The notes beneath the pieces are model-generated. The model made no database searches. It saw only the letters and a list, made by a program, of their open reading frames with translations, and had not been told where the DNA came from. Of a stretch of DNA of 64,000 nucleotides, positions 1 through 8,378 are shown in pieces (position 1 is the first letter of the stretch; each line of letters begins with the position of its first letter). The DNA is from Clostridiales bacterium UBA1701 (GTDB taxonomy: Bacteria; Bacillota; Clostridia; Oscillospirales; Oscillospiraceae), in contig DCJL01000001.1 in assembly GCA_002320035.1 (NCBI GenBank), positions 7,155 to 71,154 on the forward strand, given 5' to 3'. The position numbers and the translations under genes were made by a program.

Positions 1-20
1 TTGCTCTGTTTTACATAGCA

Positions 21-54
21 AAAACGGAGCCGCAGCAGCGGCTCCGTTTTTTTT
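21..54. terminator. Bidirectional intrinsic terminator
   Basis: A perfect 10-bp stem (ACGGAGCCGC, loop AGCA) has a T-run on its right side and an A-run on its left, so it can end transcripts on both strands. On the minus strand it follows proS directly. The gene it ends on the plus strand lies outside the window. Confidence 0.85.
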
Positions 55-72
55 GATTACTTTTAGTATAAA

Positions 73-1509
73 TTAATAGGCTACACCCCAGTAGATCATA
101 TGCTTGGCGGGCTTGCCGCAGCAGGCGCAGGTATCGCCCAGTTTCTCCTGCCGGAAGGGGATGCAGCGGGAGGACATACCGGCCTTTTCCTTCATCTGCA
201 ATTCACAGTCCAGCTCGCCGCACCACATGGTCTTGATAAAGCCGCCGTTTTTCTCCTGCAGCGCCTTTGCCTCCGCAAGAGAACGGGCCGCGTAGGTGTG
301 TTCGTCCAGATTTTTCTTCGCTTTCTCGTAAAGGCCCTGCTGCACCTGGTCCAGAAGGACGGGAATCCGCTCCGCCGCCTCATCCAGACGGACGGAGACT
401 TTCTCTCCGTTGTCCCGGCGCACAGCAACACAGACGCCGTTTTCCATATCCTTGGGTCCGAGTTCTACTCTGAGCGGCACGCCCTTCATCTCGTACTGGG
501 CGCACTTCCAGCCGAGGCTGTTGTCGCTCCGGTCGATCTTCGCGCGAACCCCGGCGGCCTTGATCTCCTCAAACAGAGCCTGCGCCCTTTCGGCCACGCC
601 TTCTTTATGCTGGGCCACAGGCACCACGACCACCTGCACGGGTGCGATGCGGGGAGGCAGAACCAGACCGTTATTGTCGCCATGGGTCATGATGAGGCCG
701 CCGATGATGCGGGTGGACAAGCCCCAGGAGGTCTGGAAGGGATACTTCTGCTTGTTGTCCTTGTCGGTAAAGGTGATGTCAAACTGTCTGGCAAAGCCGT
801 CCCCGAAATAGTGGCTGGTACCGGACTGGAGCGCCTTTTTATCGTGCATCATGCACTCGATGGTATAGGTGTTTACGGCGCCGGCAAACTTCTCCTTTTC
901 GGTCTTGTTGCCGCGGATAACGGGCATGGCCAGATAGTTCTCACACAGGTCCGCATATACTTCAAGCTGCTGAAGGGTCTCCTTCCGTGCCTCTTCCTCG
1001 GTAGCGTGGAGGGTGTGGCCCTCCTGCCACAGGAACTCACGGCCGCGGAGGAAAGGGCGGGTGGTCTTCTCCCAGCGGAGCACGGAGCACCACTGGTTAT
1101 AGAGCATGGGCAGATCCCGCCAGGAGTGGACCACATGGCTCCAGTGGTCGCAGAAAAGCGTCTCGGAGGTGGGACGGATGCAGAGCCGTTCCGGAAGCTC
1201 CTCGCTGCCGCCCATGGTGACCCAGGCGCACTCCGGAGCAAACCCCTCCACATGGTCCTTCTCTTTCTGAAGCAGGCTCTCGGGAATGAGCATGGGCATG
1301 GACACGTTCTCGTGGCCGTTACGCTTGAACATGCCGTCCAGCACGCTCTGTATGTTCTCCCATATGGCGTAGCCGTAGGGACGCATGATGAAGCAGCCCT
1401 TGACGCCGGAATAATCCACCAGCTCCGCCTTTGTGCACACATCGGTGAACCACTGGGCAAAGTCCACCTCCATATCGGTTATCTGTTCAACCTTTTTGTC
1501 TTTTGCCAT
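73..1509 (-). CDS. proS: Prolyl-tRNA synthetase, short archaeal/eukaryotic-like form
   Basis: Class II aminoacyl-tRNA synthetase that attaches proline to tRNA-Pro in the cytosol. The 478-residue product shows RPTSET at 112-117, the motif 2 loop around 151-166 (RPFLRGREFLWQEGHT), and a C-terminal zinc-type region with four cysteines ending in an aromatic tail (YWGVAY). It lacks the YbaK-like editing insertion of the long bacterial form. The ATG at 1509 begins MAKDKK and fits family N-termini. The reading frame stays open upstream to 1800, but that extension crosses the gene's own promoter at 1577-1605, so it is not used. It is transcribed alone. No T-box leader is visible, because only about 60 nt separate promoter and start. 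Confidence 0.96.
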   Translation of the reverse strand: MAKDKKVEQITDMEVDFAQWFTDVCTKAELVDYSGVKGCFIMRPYGYAIWENIQSVLDGMFKRNGHENVSMPMLIPESLLQKEKDHVEGFAPECAWVTMGGSEELPERLCIRPTSETLFCDHWSHVVHSWRDLPMLYNQWCSVLRWEKTTRPFLRGREFLWQEGHTLHATEEEARKETLQQLEVYADLCENYLAMPVIRGNKTEKEKFAGAVNTYTIECMMHDKKALQSGTSHYFGDGFARQFDITFTDKDNKQKYPFQTSWGLSTRIIGGLIMTHGDNNGLVLPPRIAPVQVVVVPVAQHKEGVAERAQALFEEIKAAGVRAKIDRSDNSLGWKCAQYEMKGVPLRVELGPKDMENGVCVAVRRDNGEKVSVRLDEAAERIPVLLDQVQQGLYEKAKKNLDEHTYAARSLAEAKALQEKNGGFIKTMWCGELDCELQMKEKAGMSSRCIPFRQEKLGDTCACCGKPAKHMIYWGVAY

Positions 1510-1576
1510 AATTATACCTCTCATTTCGCCAGAGCCCTTGCCCCGCCGTATTCGGCCTTTTTCGCCGTGTCTCATT

Positions 1577-1605
1577 ATTCTATATTTCCGCCCTTGCCTT
1601 GTCAA
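1577..1605 (-). promoter_or_regulatory. Sigma-A promoter of proS
   Basis: Read on the minus strand: TTGACA (1605-1600), a 17-bp spacer, TAGAAT (1582-1577). It lies about 70 bp upstream of the proS start and is divergent from the promoter at 1637-1665. Confidence 0.8.
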
Positions 1606-1636
1606 TAGCGGAAACAGGGCCATCCGCAGTTTTTTC

Positions 1637-1665
1637 TTGACCTGAGAGGCTTCTGCCGCTATAAT
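1637..1665 (+). promoter_or_regulatory. Sigma-A promoter of the membrane protein operon
   Basis: TTGACC (1637-1642), 17-bp spacer, TATAAT (1660-1665). Transcription would begin near 1672, so an ATG at 1670 cannot be the start codon of the gene downstream. Confidence 0.8.
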
Positions 1666-1705
1666 AGCCATGATTGTATACATATTGCAATCGGAGGTGA
1701 ATGTT

Positions 1706-2812
1706 ATCAACAAGCAAAAATTTCTTGCGGAGCTGGGCAAGCTGCTGACCTTCATGTATGAGGAGGACAGGCAGACGGCCCTGGCCATGTACAGCCGCAT
1801 GTTTGATCAGGCGGAGGATGAGCAGGCCTTGCTGAGCCTGCTGGTTTCCCCCACCAGGCAGGCCGTGGTTGTTGCCCGCGCATATAACGCAAAGGAGCGC
1901 AGGCTCCAGGTTCACGCCCAGTTCAGGGACCAGGACGGCGGGGATTACCCTCAGGATGAGATCCCCGACTTTGTGCTGGCAATAGACAAAATTCAGCAGA
2001 GTCTTCCCCTGCGTGGAGAAGAGGCCGCCCCCGCGGTTCCGGCAGAGCAGTTCTGTCTCTTCGAGAGCGGGAACGGAGAAGAGGCCGGGCCCGTTTCAGA
2101 GAAGCCCGGAGAAGCTCCGGCCGAAAATCCTGCGGAGGATGCCGCTCCCTCAGACGAGGAAGTTCCGGCAGAGGGGGAAGCCCCGGCGGAGGATGCCGCC
2201 CCGGCAGAGGAAACGGAGGAGGCGCCCGGCAGCACGCGCGGGGAGGACGCGGGCAGCGAGGAAGCCCCTCCCGTACAGGCGGAGGACGAGGTGGACTCTT
2301 TTCTGGCTGAGTTTTCCATTGAGGACAGTGAGCTTGGTTCTGATGAGGCGCCCCAGGCCGAGGAGGGCATCGTGCTTATGCCCGATGAGGATGGCGAGGA
2401 AGCCTGGGCAGCCCAGGCCGCTGCGGCCGTGGTGGAAATAGACGAGGGCGGCGAGCTTGTGTTCCAGTCCGTCAGAAAGCCCCGGGTTTTTCTGCTTATT
2501 CTGTACATAATTCTGGCAGTCCCGGTAACGCTTGCAGGCGTGCTTCTTCTGCTGGTGCCCACACTTTTGGCCCTGGCTCTTGCCATCGGCGTCATCACCT
2601 CGGGCTCCGCCGTGCTTATCGCTTCTTTCAGCGGCTTTGCGGTGTTTGCGGATATTCTGGTGATGCTGGGCACGGCTATGGTAATTCTTGCGCTCGGCCT
2701 GCTGTTCATGTGGATTTTCATCTGGCTTATAGGCGGTGCCATTGTGGGCCTTGTCCGGGGCGTTATCTCTCTGGGCGGCAGATGGTGCTATAAGGAGGTG
2801 CCGGCGGTATGA
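1706..2812 (+). CDS. Membrane protein with DUF1700-like N-terminus and acidic Ala/Glu/Pro linker
   Basis: Function unknown. The first 60 residues (NKQKFLAELGKLL onward) resemble the helical N-terminus of DUF1700/HAAS-type membrane proteins. A long linker of Pro-Ala-Glu-rich repeats follows (APAEDAAPAEE type, roughly residues 100-200). The C-terminal third holds several hydrophobic segments. The start is unusual. The only good Shine-Dalgarno (GGAGGTGA, 1693-1700) is followed at normal spacing by ATC at 1706 in the correct frame. The GTG at 1697 lies inside the Shine-Dalgarno, the ATG at 1701 is out of frame, and the ATG at 1670 precedes the predicted transcript start. It overlaps the next gene by ATGA, so the two are probably translationally coupled. 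Confidence 0.7.
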   Translation: MNKQKFLAELGKLLTFMYEEDRQTALAMYSRMFDQAEDEQALLSLLVSPTRQAVVVARAYNAKERRLQVHAQFRDQDGGDYPQDEIPDFVLAIDKIQQSLPLRGEEAAPAVPAEQFCLFESGNGEEAGPVSEKPGEAPAENPAEDAAPSDEEVPAEGEAPAEDAAPAEETEEAPGSTRGEDAGSEEAPPVQAEDEVDSFLAEFSIEDSELGSDEAPQAEEGIVLMPDEDGEEAWAAQAAAAVVEIDEGGELVFQSVRKPRVFLLILYIILAVPVTLAGVLLLLVPTLLALALAIGVITSGSAVLIASFSGFAVFADILVMLGTAMVILALGLLFMWIFIWLIGGAIVGLVRGVISLGGRWCYKEVPAV

Positions 2813-3006
2813 AAAAGGGCTGGAAAATAGTCATTGCAATTGTCCTCGTGGCCCTTCTGCTTGGCGCCGTGTGCGTGGGCGTGGGCTTTCTTACCGGGGC
2901 TGACATGGCGCGCATCTATTCCGTGCTGGACGACAGATATTCCATCACCGCTTATTACGAATACGCCATCCAGGTGGCGGAGGTTCTGAAAGCAGAGCTT
3001 TTCTGA
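2809..3006 (+). CDS. Small single-pass membrane protein
   Basis: A 65-residue protein of unknown function. It has a positively charged N-terminus (MKKGWK), one hydrophobic segment at about residues 7-30, and a short polar tail with several tyrosines. Its ATG overlaps the stop of the preceding gene as ATGA, so it is very likely co-translated with that larger membrane protein and may act with it. It is followed at once by a terminator. Not recognised as any named family. Confidence 0.65.
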   Translation: MKKGWKIVIAIVLVALLLGAVCVGVGFLTGADMARIYSVLDDRYSITAYYEYAIQVAEVLKAELF

Positions 3007-3028
3007 TAAAATCAGCATCAGTTTTAAA

Positions 3029-3059
3029 GCCGTTCCCGTTTTGGGAGCGGCGTTTTTTT
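3029..3059 (+). terminator. Intrinsic terminator
   Basis: GCCGTTCCC pairs with GGGAGCGGC (one G-U pair) around a GTTTT loop, followed by seven T. It ends the two-gene operon and separates it from the convergent ytvI-like gene. Confidence 0.8.
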
Positions 3060-3067
3060 ATCCGCTC

Positions 3068-4138
3068 TCAGGGATTTTTCCACAGCTTGATAACGCCCTT
3101 GTCGTTGAGCTGGCGCAGGGTCACAAGGAGGATGGGAAACAGCAGCATCCCCCACACACGCCAGACCCGCCATCCCACATAAACTGCTATCAGCGAAGCC
3201 AGAGGGTCAAGGCCGATCTGGTCCCCCAGAAGCTTTGCCTGCACGCAGCTGCGCACCAGATTCACCAGCGCCCAGGTAATGAGCAGGCCCAGCCCCCGGC
3301 CAATGCTCCCAAGCAGCATGGAATACAGCGCCCAGGGCAGAAGTACAAGCCCCGTGCCAAAGACCGGCAGGGCATCGATAAGCGCAGTGACCGCAGCCAG
3401 GGCCCCGGGGCTCTCCACCCCCAGCAGAGCAAAAGCCAGCAGCAATTCAAAAAACGTCATGGCCATGAGCATAAGCTGGGCTCTGAAAAAGCCGCCGAAG
3501 CTGGCTTTTAAATCCTTCCCCAGTCCTGAGAGCCGCCGGCGGAAGCCCTCCGGAAGCTGGGCGGCGACAAAGGCCAGCGTCCGGGGAAAGGAGGCAGAGA
3601 TAAAATAGGTTCCGATCCCCGCCGTGGCGGCGAAAAGCAGGAAATCCGGGCTGCTCTGGGCAGCACCGGCCACCGCATCCAGCGCCCACTGGGAGGCAAG
3701 GCCCGGCAGGCCGTAAATTGCCTCTCCCACTGCCTCCATGGCGCCCTCCATATAGGTGGACAGGCCCTCGGGCGCGGCGGCAATATAGGCCAGCGCCCTG
3801 CTCTCCAGCCGCTCCAGCGCCTCCCCCAGCCCTTTCATCAGCGAGGGCGCCCTTCCTGCAAATTCCGTAGCTGCGGACACGCCCCAGCTTCCCAAAGACA
3901 CAAGGCCCCAGACTGCCAGGGCCAGCAGGGCAAGGCTCAGGAAGCCCGCCGCCGCACTTCTGCGCACGCCGCGCCGGACAAGCACCCTCACCGCAGGCTC
4001 CAGCAGCGCCGCCAGCGCAAAGGCCAGGATAAACGGCGCAGCCCAGGGCAGCAGAAAACGTACCCCCAGCCATATTCCCCCCACCGCCGCCGCCGAATAA
4101 AGCAGCACTGAAAAGCACTTGGCCGCTCCCTGCCGCAT
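3068..4138 (-). CDS. YtvI-like membrane permease of the AI-2E/PerM family
   Basis: A 356-residue polytopic membrane protein of the AI-2E transporter (PerM/UPF0118) superfamily. It most resembles the sporulation-associated YtvI branch found in endospore formers. The hydrophobic segments fall in the family pattern: two near the N-terminus, a central soluble stretch, then a C-terminal cluster containing the characteristic ALIDALPVFGTG motif and a PILLVTLRQL end. The start is the second ATG (4138), eight bases after GGAGG; the first ATG and a GTG sit too close to the Shine-Dalgarno. Its substrate is unknown. The sporulation role is inferred from the family and from other spore genes in the window. 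Confidence 0.8.
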   Translation of the reverse strand: MRQGAAKCFSVLLYSAAAVGGIWLGVRFLLPWAAPFILAFALAALLEPAVRVLVRRGVRRSAAAGFLSLALLALAVWGLVSLGSWGVSAATEFAGRAPSLMKGLGEALERLESRALAYIAAAPEGLSTYMEGAMEAVGEAIYGLPGLASQWALDAVAGAAQSSPDFLLFAATAGIGTYFISASFPRTLAFVAAQLPEGFRRRLSGLGKDLKASFGGFFRAQLMLMAMTFFELLLAFALLGVESPGALAAVTALIDALPVFGTGLVLLPWALYSMLLGSIGRGLGLLITWALVNLVRSCVQAKLLGDQIGLDPLASLIAVYVGWRVWRVWGMLLFPILLVTLRQLNDKGVIKLWKNP

Positions 4139-4267
4139 ACGCATCACCTCCGGTATGTACTGCTGTAATTTATTGCCATGTTTGCGTCAGCTTATTCACG
4201 GGCACCCGGGAAGAGGCAGATGTATATAATGGGGTAGCCGCGTTAGGCGGTTTTGGGAGGGAAGCGC

Positions 4268-5230
4268 ATGCTTATTGTGCAGAAATTCGGCGGCAGCTCC
4301 CTTGCCGACATTGAAAGACTGCGCAGAGCCGCCGGCATATGTCTGGAGGCCCGGCGCAGGGAGCATAAACTTATTGTGGTGGTGTCCGCCTCCGGGGATG
4401 TGACCGATGAGCTTGTGGAGGCCGCCCGGCAGATAGACCCCCGCCCCCCGCTGCGGGAGCTGGACGCGCTGATGGCCACGGGAGAACAGCAGTCCGCTGC
4501 ACTGATGGCCATCATGCTCCGGAGCATGGGCGCTCCGGCCATATCCTTCTCCGGCTGGCAGGCCGGCATATTCACCGGAGAACAACATGGAGCGGCCCCT
4601 ATCGGCCTCATTATGCCCGGGCGGCTCGAAGCGGCGCTGGATGAGGGCAAGATCGCCGTTGTGGCGGGCTTTCAGGGGCTGTCCCCGCTGGGCGATGTGA
4701 CTACGCTGGGCCGCGGTGGCTCGGACACCACGGCCGTGGCCCTCTCCGCTGCCCTGGGTGCGGCGCGCTGCGAGATCTACACGGATGTGGACGGCATATA
4801 CACCGCCGACCCCCGCCTGGTAACGGGGGCGCGGCTTTTAAAGGAAATAGATTTTCGGGATATGCTGGCCCTTGCCCGGGCAGGATCTCAGGTGCTGCAC
4901 GCGGAGTCGGTGCGCCTGGCCATGGCCAATGGCGTGGATATCCGGCTCCTGTCCTCCTTCAAAAGTTCCGAGGGCTCGGTGGTGCGCGCGCTCCCGGATG
5001 GGGACAGACCGGCCTTTGCCGGCGTGACCCGGGACAGCGCCGCCTGCACCGTCAGCGCCGTGGGCCGGGCCGCCGGAGCCGGGACCCTGTCGGAGCTGGC
5101 GCTGCTGCTGGGCCGGGCCGGCGTGCCGGTGCTGGGCGGAAGCGCGGAGGAGGGCTGCGTCTCAGTAAAGGTCGCCCAGGCGCAGCTTCTGCCCGCGCTG
5201 GAGCTTATACATTCGGCCATAATCAGATAA
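4268..5230 (+). CDS. Aspartate kinase, short form with a single ACT-like region
   Basis: Would phosphorylate aspartate, the first step to lysine, threonine and methionine. The amino-acid kinase domain is intact: KFGGSS at 6-11, a TGEQQS segment at 71-76, GRGGSDTTAVAL at 148-159 and YTDVDGIYTADPR at 171-183. The protein is only 320 residues, whereas typical aspartokinases have over 400 with two or more ACT modules. About 75 residues after 245 form at most one ACT domain (CTVSAVGR onward). The start is the ATG at 4268 with GGGAGG seven bases upstream. It stands alone, with no other aspartate-pathway gene nearby. Feedback control may be altered; that is inference. Confidence 0.88.
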   Translation: MLIVQKFGGSSLADIERLRRAAGICLEARRREHKLIVVVSASGDVTDELVEAARQIDPRPPLRELDALMATGEQQSAALMAIMLRSMGAPAISFSGWQAGIFTGEQHGAAPIGLIMPGRLEAALDEGKIAVVAGFQGLSPLGDVTTLGRGGSDTTAVALSAALGAARCEIYTDVDGIYTADPRLVTGARLLKEIDFRDMLALARAGSQVLHAESVRLAMANGVDIRLLSSFKSSEGSVVRALPDGDRPAFAGVTRDSAACTVSAVGRAAGAGTLSELALLLGRAGVPVLGGSAEEGCVSVKVAQAQLLPALELIHSAIIR

Positions 5231-5234
5231 AAAC

Positions 5235-5258
5235 AGCCCTGCGGCCTGCCGCAGGGCT
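5235..5258 (+). terminator. GC-rich stem-loop after the aspartokinase
   Basis: AGCCCTGCGG pairs with CCGCAGGGCT around CCTG just after the stop codon. The nearest T-rich tract starts about ten bases later, so termination efficiency is uncertain. Confidence 0.55.
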
Positions 5259-5399
5259 TAAGCTGTTTAGATTTTTATATTTTCTTCCGCCGTCATTCTG
5301 TGCGCAGTGATGAGCCTCCTTTTCCATGCCCCTGTGGCGGTGAAAGTTTTCCCGGCTTCCTTCGCGCCCGGGAATGACATCTTTACCGGAAAATTTCTT

Positions 5400-6020
5400 T
5401 TATTTTTCCGGTGCTATGAGTACCCGGCTGCCATGAATGGACAGCCTCCCCGCGCAATAGAGGGACACAGCCCGGGACAGGAGCTTCCACTCTCCCTCCT
5501 CCATGACCCGCTGGCGGAGGGTATCCGGGTCATCCTCGGGGAGAACATCAACGGCTTTCTGGAGGATGATATTGCCGACCCTGCCATCTCCATCTGTAAA
5601 ATAGGCAGTGGCCCCGGTGACCTTGACGCCCCGTTCCAGAACGGCCCGGCACACATCTCCCTCCACATCCTCAAAGGCAGGGTAGAGGCTGGGACAGGTG
5701 CCGATAATGCGGTTTTTGAACTGATAGGGGACGACGCCCAGGGGCAGGTCGTACCCGGCGAGGATCACAAGCTCTATATCCATATCCCTGAGCTTATTTG
5801 CAATTGCCATGCTGTGGCTGGTCATGGTGGGAAAAAGCTCCGGATCCACCACATAGGCGGGAACCCCCGCGTTCAGGGCCCGCTTCATGGCATAGGCGTC
5901 CCTCTGGGGCGAAATGACCGCCACCAGCTCAAAGTTCGGTATTTCCTTGAAATACATGGAGTCCAGAATTGCCTGAAGCCTGGCTCCGTCCCCGGAGGCC
6001 AAGGCCGCCGCTCTCACCAT
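5400..6020 (-). CDS. PurN-like formyltransferase-fold protein with altered active site
   Basis: A 206-residue protein with the fold pattern of glycinamide ribonucleotide transformylase: ASGDGARLQAILD at 8-20, LVILAGY near 84-90, PSLYPAFED at 110-118 and TDGDGRVGNIILQ near 142-154. In PurN the segment before PSL reads Asn-Ile-His, and the Asn and His are catalytic. Here it reads Gly-Thr-Cys (107-109), so both residues are missing, while acidic residues near 143-145 remain. It may not make FGAR by the usual chemistry, or may act on another substrate. No other purine gene is nearby. A 9-bp stem at 5385-5412 spans its stop codon. The ATG at 6020 has GGGGTGA seven bases upstream. Confidence 0.75.
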   Translation of the reverse strand: MVRAAALASGDGARLQAILDSMYFKEIPNFELVAVISPQRDAYAMKRALNAGVPAYVVDPELFPTMTSHSMAIANKLRDMDIELVILAGYDLPLGVVPYQFKNRIIGTCPSLYPAFEDVEGDVCRAVLERGVKVTGATAYFTDGDGRVGNIILQKAVDVLPEDDPDTLRQRVMEEGEWKLLSRAVSLYCAGRLSIHGSRVLIAPEK

Positions 6021-6047
6021 GCTGTGTCACCCCCGCCGTATAAAGGC

Positions 6048-6076
6048 TTGTGCATTGCGGCTTTTCAGGATATAAT
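6048..6076 (+). promoter_or_regulatory. Promoter of the phosphatase-GNAT/MPE/YgiQ operon
   Basis: TTGTGC (6048-6053), 17-bp spacer, TATAAT (6071-6076). It lies about 90 bp upstream of the first gene of the operon and divergent from the PurN-like gene. Confidence 0.65.
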
Positions 6077-6162
6077 AGTCAAGTCCGCAATTTATTTTTC
6101 TTGCTGATATTTGATTATTATACTGTATCTGACCTTTACGGTCAAGGTTTGGAGGCTGGGTT

Positions 6163-7281
6163 ATGACGGAAATTTATCTCATTCGGCACGCGCAGGCAGA
6201 GGGCAATCTCTACCGGATGATGCAGGGGCATTGGGACGGGGACGTGACGGACATGGGCCGCCGCCAGATAGAAGCCCTTGCCCAGCGGCTTAAGGACGAA
6301 AGAATCGACGCCCTCTATTCAAGCGACCTGTACCGCACCCGGCTCACAGCCTGCGCCGTCACAAAATATCACGATATCCCCATACACACCGACAAAAGAC
6401 TCCGGGAGATCAACGTGGGTCCCTGGGAGACGCTGTTTTTCGCAAACGTAATGCACGATGAGCCGGAATCCGCCGGTCTTTTCATGCACGACCCGGACAA
6501 ATGGCATATTGAGGGGGCAGAGACTTACGCAGATGTAACCGCCAGAGCTTATCCCTGCCTGGAGGAGATTGCCCTGGCGCACCCCGGACAGCGGGTGGCC
6601 GTCGTGAGTCACGGAGTCACCATCCGCTGCCTGTTGTCAAAAATAAGCGGGATCAGCCTCAGGGACACGGAAAATCTCCCCATCTGCCGCAACACCGCCA
6701 TATCCAAGCTCCGCTTCGAGGCCGGGCGCTTTACGGCGGAATATATGAATGATTATTCCCACATAATCCCTCTGGGCTCTCTGGCCTGGAGCAAATCCGC
6801 CGACCTGCGCCACGAGAGCTTCAATCCCGCTTCGGACCGGGCATATTACGAGCGCTGCTATGCCGACGCCTGGCAGGCGGCCCACGGGAATCTGGATGGG
6901 TTTTCCCCCGCGGCATATTTTGAATCGGCGGTAAAGCACTATAAAAAGGACCCGGGCGCAGTGCTGCGCATGTACGCGGGAGAGCAGCCCGCCGGGCTTA
7001 TTGATCTGGACACCGGTCGGGGCGCCCACGCGGGCGTGGGTTGGATAAGCCTTTTGTACCTGCATCCGGAATTCCGGTATCAGGGCTGCGGGATTCAGCT
7101 TCTGGCCCGGGCTATCGCCAAATACGCCGCCCTGGGCCGCCGCCGTCTGCGGCTCCACGCGGCGGCGGACAACGCCCCGGCTCTGGCTTTTTATAAAAAG
7201 CACGGCTTTGAAGCGCTGGGCAGCGAGGAGGACGGCCGCCTGCTGCTGATGGAGCGGAAGCTGGGGAGGCAGGCACAATGA
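6163..7281 (+). CDS. Histidine phosphatase - GNAT acetyltransferase fusion
   Basis: A two-domain cytosolic protein of 372 residues. Residues 1-200 are a histidine phosphatase (phosphoglycerate-mutase-like) domain with the catalytic LIRHAQAEGN at 6-15, a second RLREINVG segment, and VVSHGVTIRC carrying the second catalytic His. Residues about 215-365 form a GNAT N-acetyltransferase domain, with LYLHPEFRYQGCGIQLL matching the acetyl-CoA loop and ALAFYKKHGFE near the end. The substrates of both domains are unknown. It heads an operon with ATGA overlaps into the next two genes, so a shared pathway is likely. Alternative PGM-like annotations would miss the second domain. Confidence 0.87.
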   Translation: MTEIYLIRHAQAEGNLYRMMQGHWDGDVTDMGRRQIEALAQRLKDERIDALYSSDLYRTRLTACAVTKYHDIPIHTDKRLREINVGPWETLFFANVMHDEPESAGLFMHDPDKWHIEGAETYADVTARAYPCLEEIALAHPGQRVAVVSHGVTIRCLLSKISGISLRDTENLPICRNTAISKLRFEAGRFTAEYMNDYSHIIPLGSLAWSKSADLRHESFNPASDRAYYERCYADAWQAAHGNLDGFSPAAYFESAVKHYKKDPGAVLRMYAGEQPAGLIDLDTGRGAHAGVGWISLLYLHPEFRYQGCGIQLLARAIAKYAALGRRRLRLHAAADNAPALAFYKKHGFEALGSEEDGRLLLMERKLGRQAQ

Positions 7282-8378
7282 AGGGAATGAAGGCAAGAGT
7301 CACTCGCCTGGTACTTCCTCCAAAGCGGAGGATCCTTGTGATTTCCGATATCCACGCGAATATTCCATACTTTGAAGGTCTGCTGAAAAAGACGGGTTTT
7401 TCGGAGCGGGACGAGCTTATAATAGACGGGGATTTTCTGGAAAAGGGAGAGAACAGTCTTGGCATCCTGCGCCGTCTCATGGACATGAGCCGGGCAGGGA
7501 ACACCCATGTGGTCTGCGGCAACTGCGACGATTGGGCGGACATCTACTCTTCCTTCTGGAATGAGTATCACGACGAGCATGTAATGCAGTACATTCTCTG
7601 GAAAAAAAGCGGCCTTTTATGGGACATGTGCAACGCCGCAGGCATCGACCCCTTTGAGCTTGAAAATTTTTCCTCCGCCAAGGAGCGGCTTTTAAGCTGT
7701 TTTCCCGAGGAATGGCGCTTTCTCTCCGCGCTTCCCCACGCCATAGAGACGGAGCGCTTTGTCTTTGCCCACGCGGGTATGCGGCCGGATATCCCCATCA
7801 CAGAGCAGGACGCCGAGGATTTTGACCGCTGTGACAGCTTCCTCACCCGGGGCTGGCGCTTTGACAAGTGGGTGATCGTGGGCCATTGGCCGGTGATGCT
7901 CTATGGGGCGGACAAAGTCTGCGCCAATCCCATTGTGGACCGGGAGAAGAAAATCGTCAGCATAGACGGCGGCTGTGTCCTCAAGGATGACGGGCAGTTG
8001 AACGCCCTGATCATCCCCGACAGGGACAGCGAGGATTTTGGCTTCATCTCCTATGATCCCTTCCCCGTAAAAACCGCCCTGAACGACCAGGCCGGGGGCG
8101 GCCCCTCCTATTACATCCGCTGGGGCGACAGCCGGGTACAGGTCCTGAAGCGAGGTGCGGAATTCTCCCGCTGCCGTCATGTGCGTACGGGCTATGAGAT
8201 GGATATTCTTACAAAATATCTTTTTACCGACAACGAATTTACCGACTGCAACGACTGCACGGATTATGTTCTCCCCATCCAAGCCGGGGACAAGCTCCGG
8301 GTGGTGGAGGAAACTTCACGCGGGTACTTTGTAAAACGCAAGGGCTGGTCGGGCTGGTATTACGGAGAACTGGAATGA
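7278..8378 (+). CDS. Metallophosphoesterase with C-terminal SH3-like segment
   Basis: Calcineurin-type metallophosphoesterase of 366 residues. It shows ISDIHAN near 22, IIDGDFLEKGEN (GDxxxxG type) near 48, GNCDDW near 78, FAHAG in the middle and GHWPVM near 200, the expected metal ligands in order. The last 50 residues (YVLPIQAGDKLRVVEET, then GWSGWYYGELE) look like a bacterial SH3 domain. ATG overlaps the previous stop as ATGA and its own stop overlaps the next start likewise. The family includes diadenosine tetraphosphatases and protein phosphatases; the substrate here cannot be told from sequence. Confidence 0.87.
   Translation: MKGMKARVTRLVLPPKRRILVISDIHANIPYFEGLLKKTGFSERDELIIDGDFLEKGENSLGILRRLMDMSRAGNTHVVCGNCDDWADIYSSFWNEYHDEHVMQYILWKKSGLLWDMCNAAGIDPFELENFSSAKERLLSCFPEEWRFLSALPHAIETERFVFAHAGMRPDIPITEQDAEDFDRCDSFLTRGWRFDKWVIVGHWPVMLYGADKVCANPIVDREKKIVSIDGGCVLKDDGQLNALIIPDRDSEDFGFISYDPFPVKTALNDQAGGGPSYYIRWGDSRVQVLKRGAEFSRCRHVRTGYEMDILTKYLFTDNEFTDCNDCTDYVLPIQAGDKLRVVEETSRGYFVKRKGWSGWYYGELE

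Noticed and set aside
1510..1576. Possible T-box leader upstream of proS
   Set aside because: The leader is about 60 nt, far shorter than a T-box, with no specifier loop or antiterminator motif.
4196..4230. TATAAT at 4225-4230 as an aspartokinase promoter
   Set aside because: No -35 box lies at a usable distance; a -10 hexamer alone was not enough to list it.
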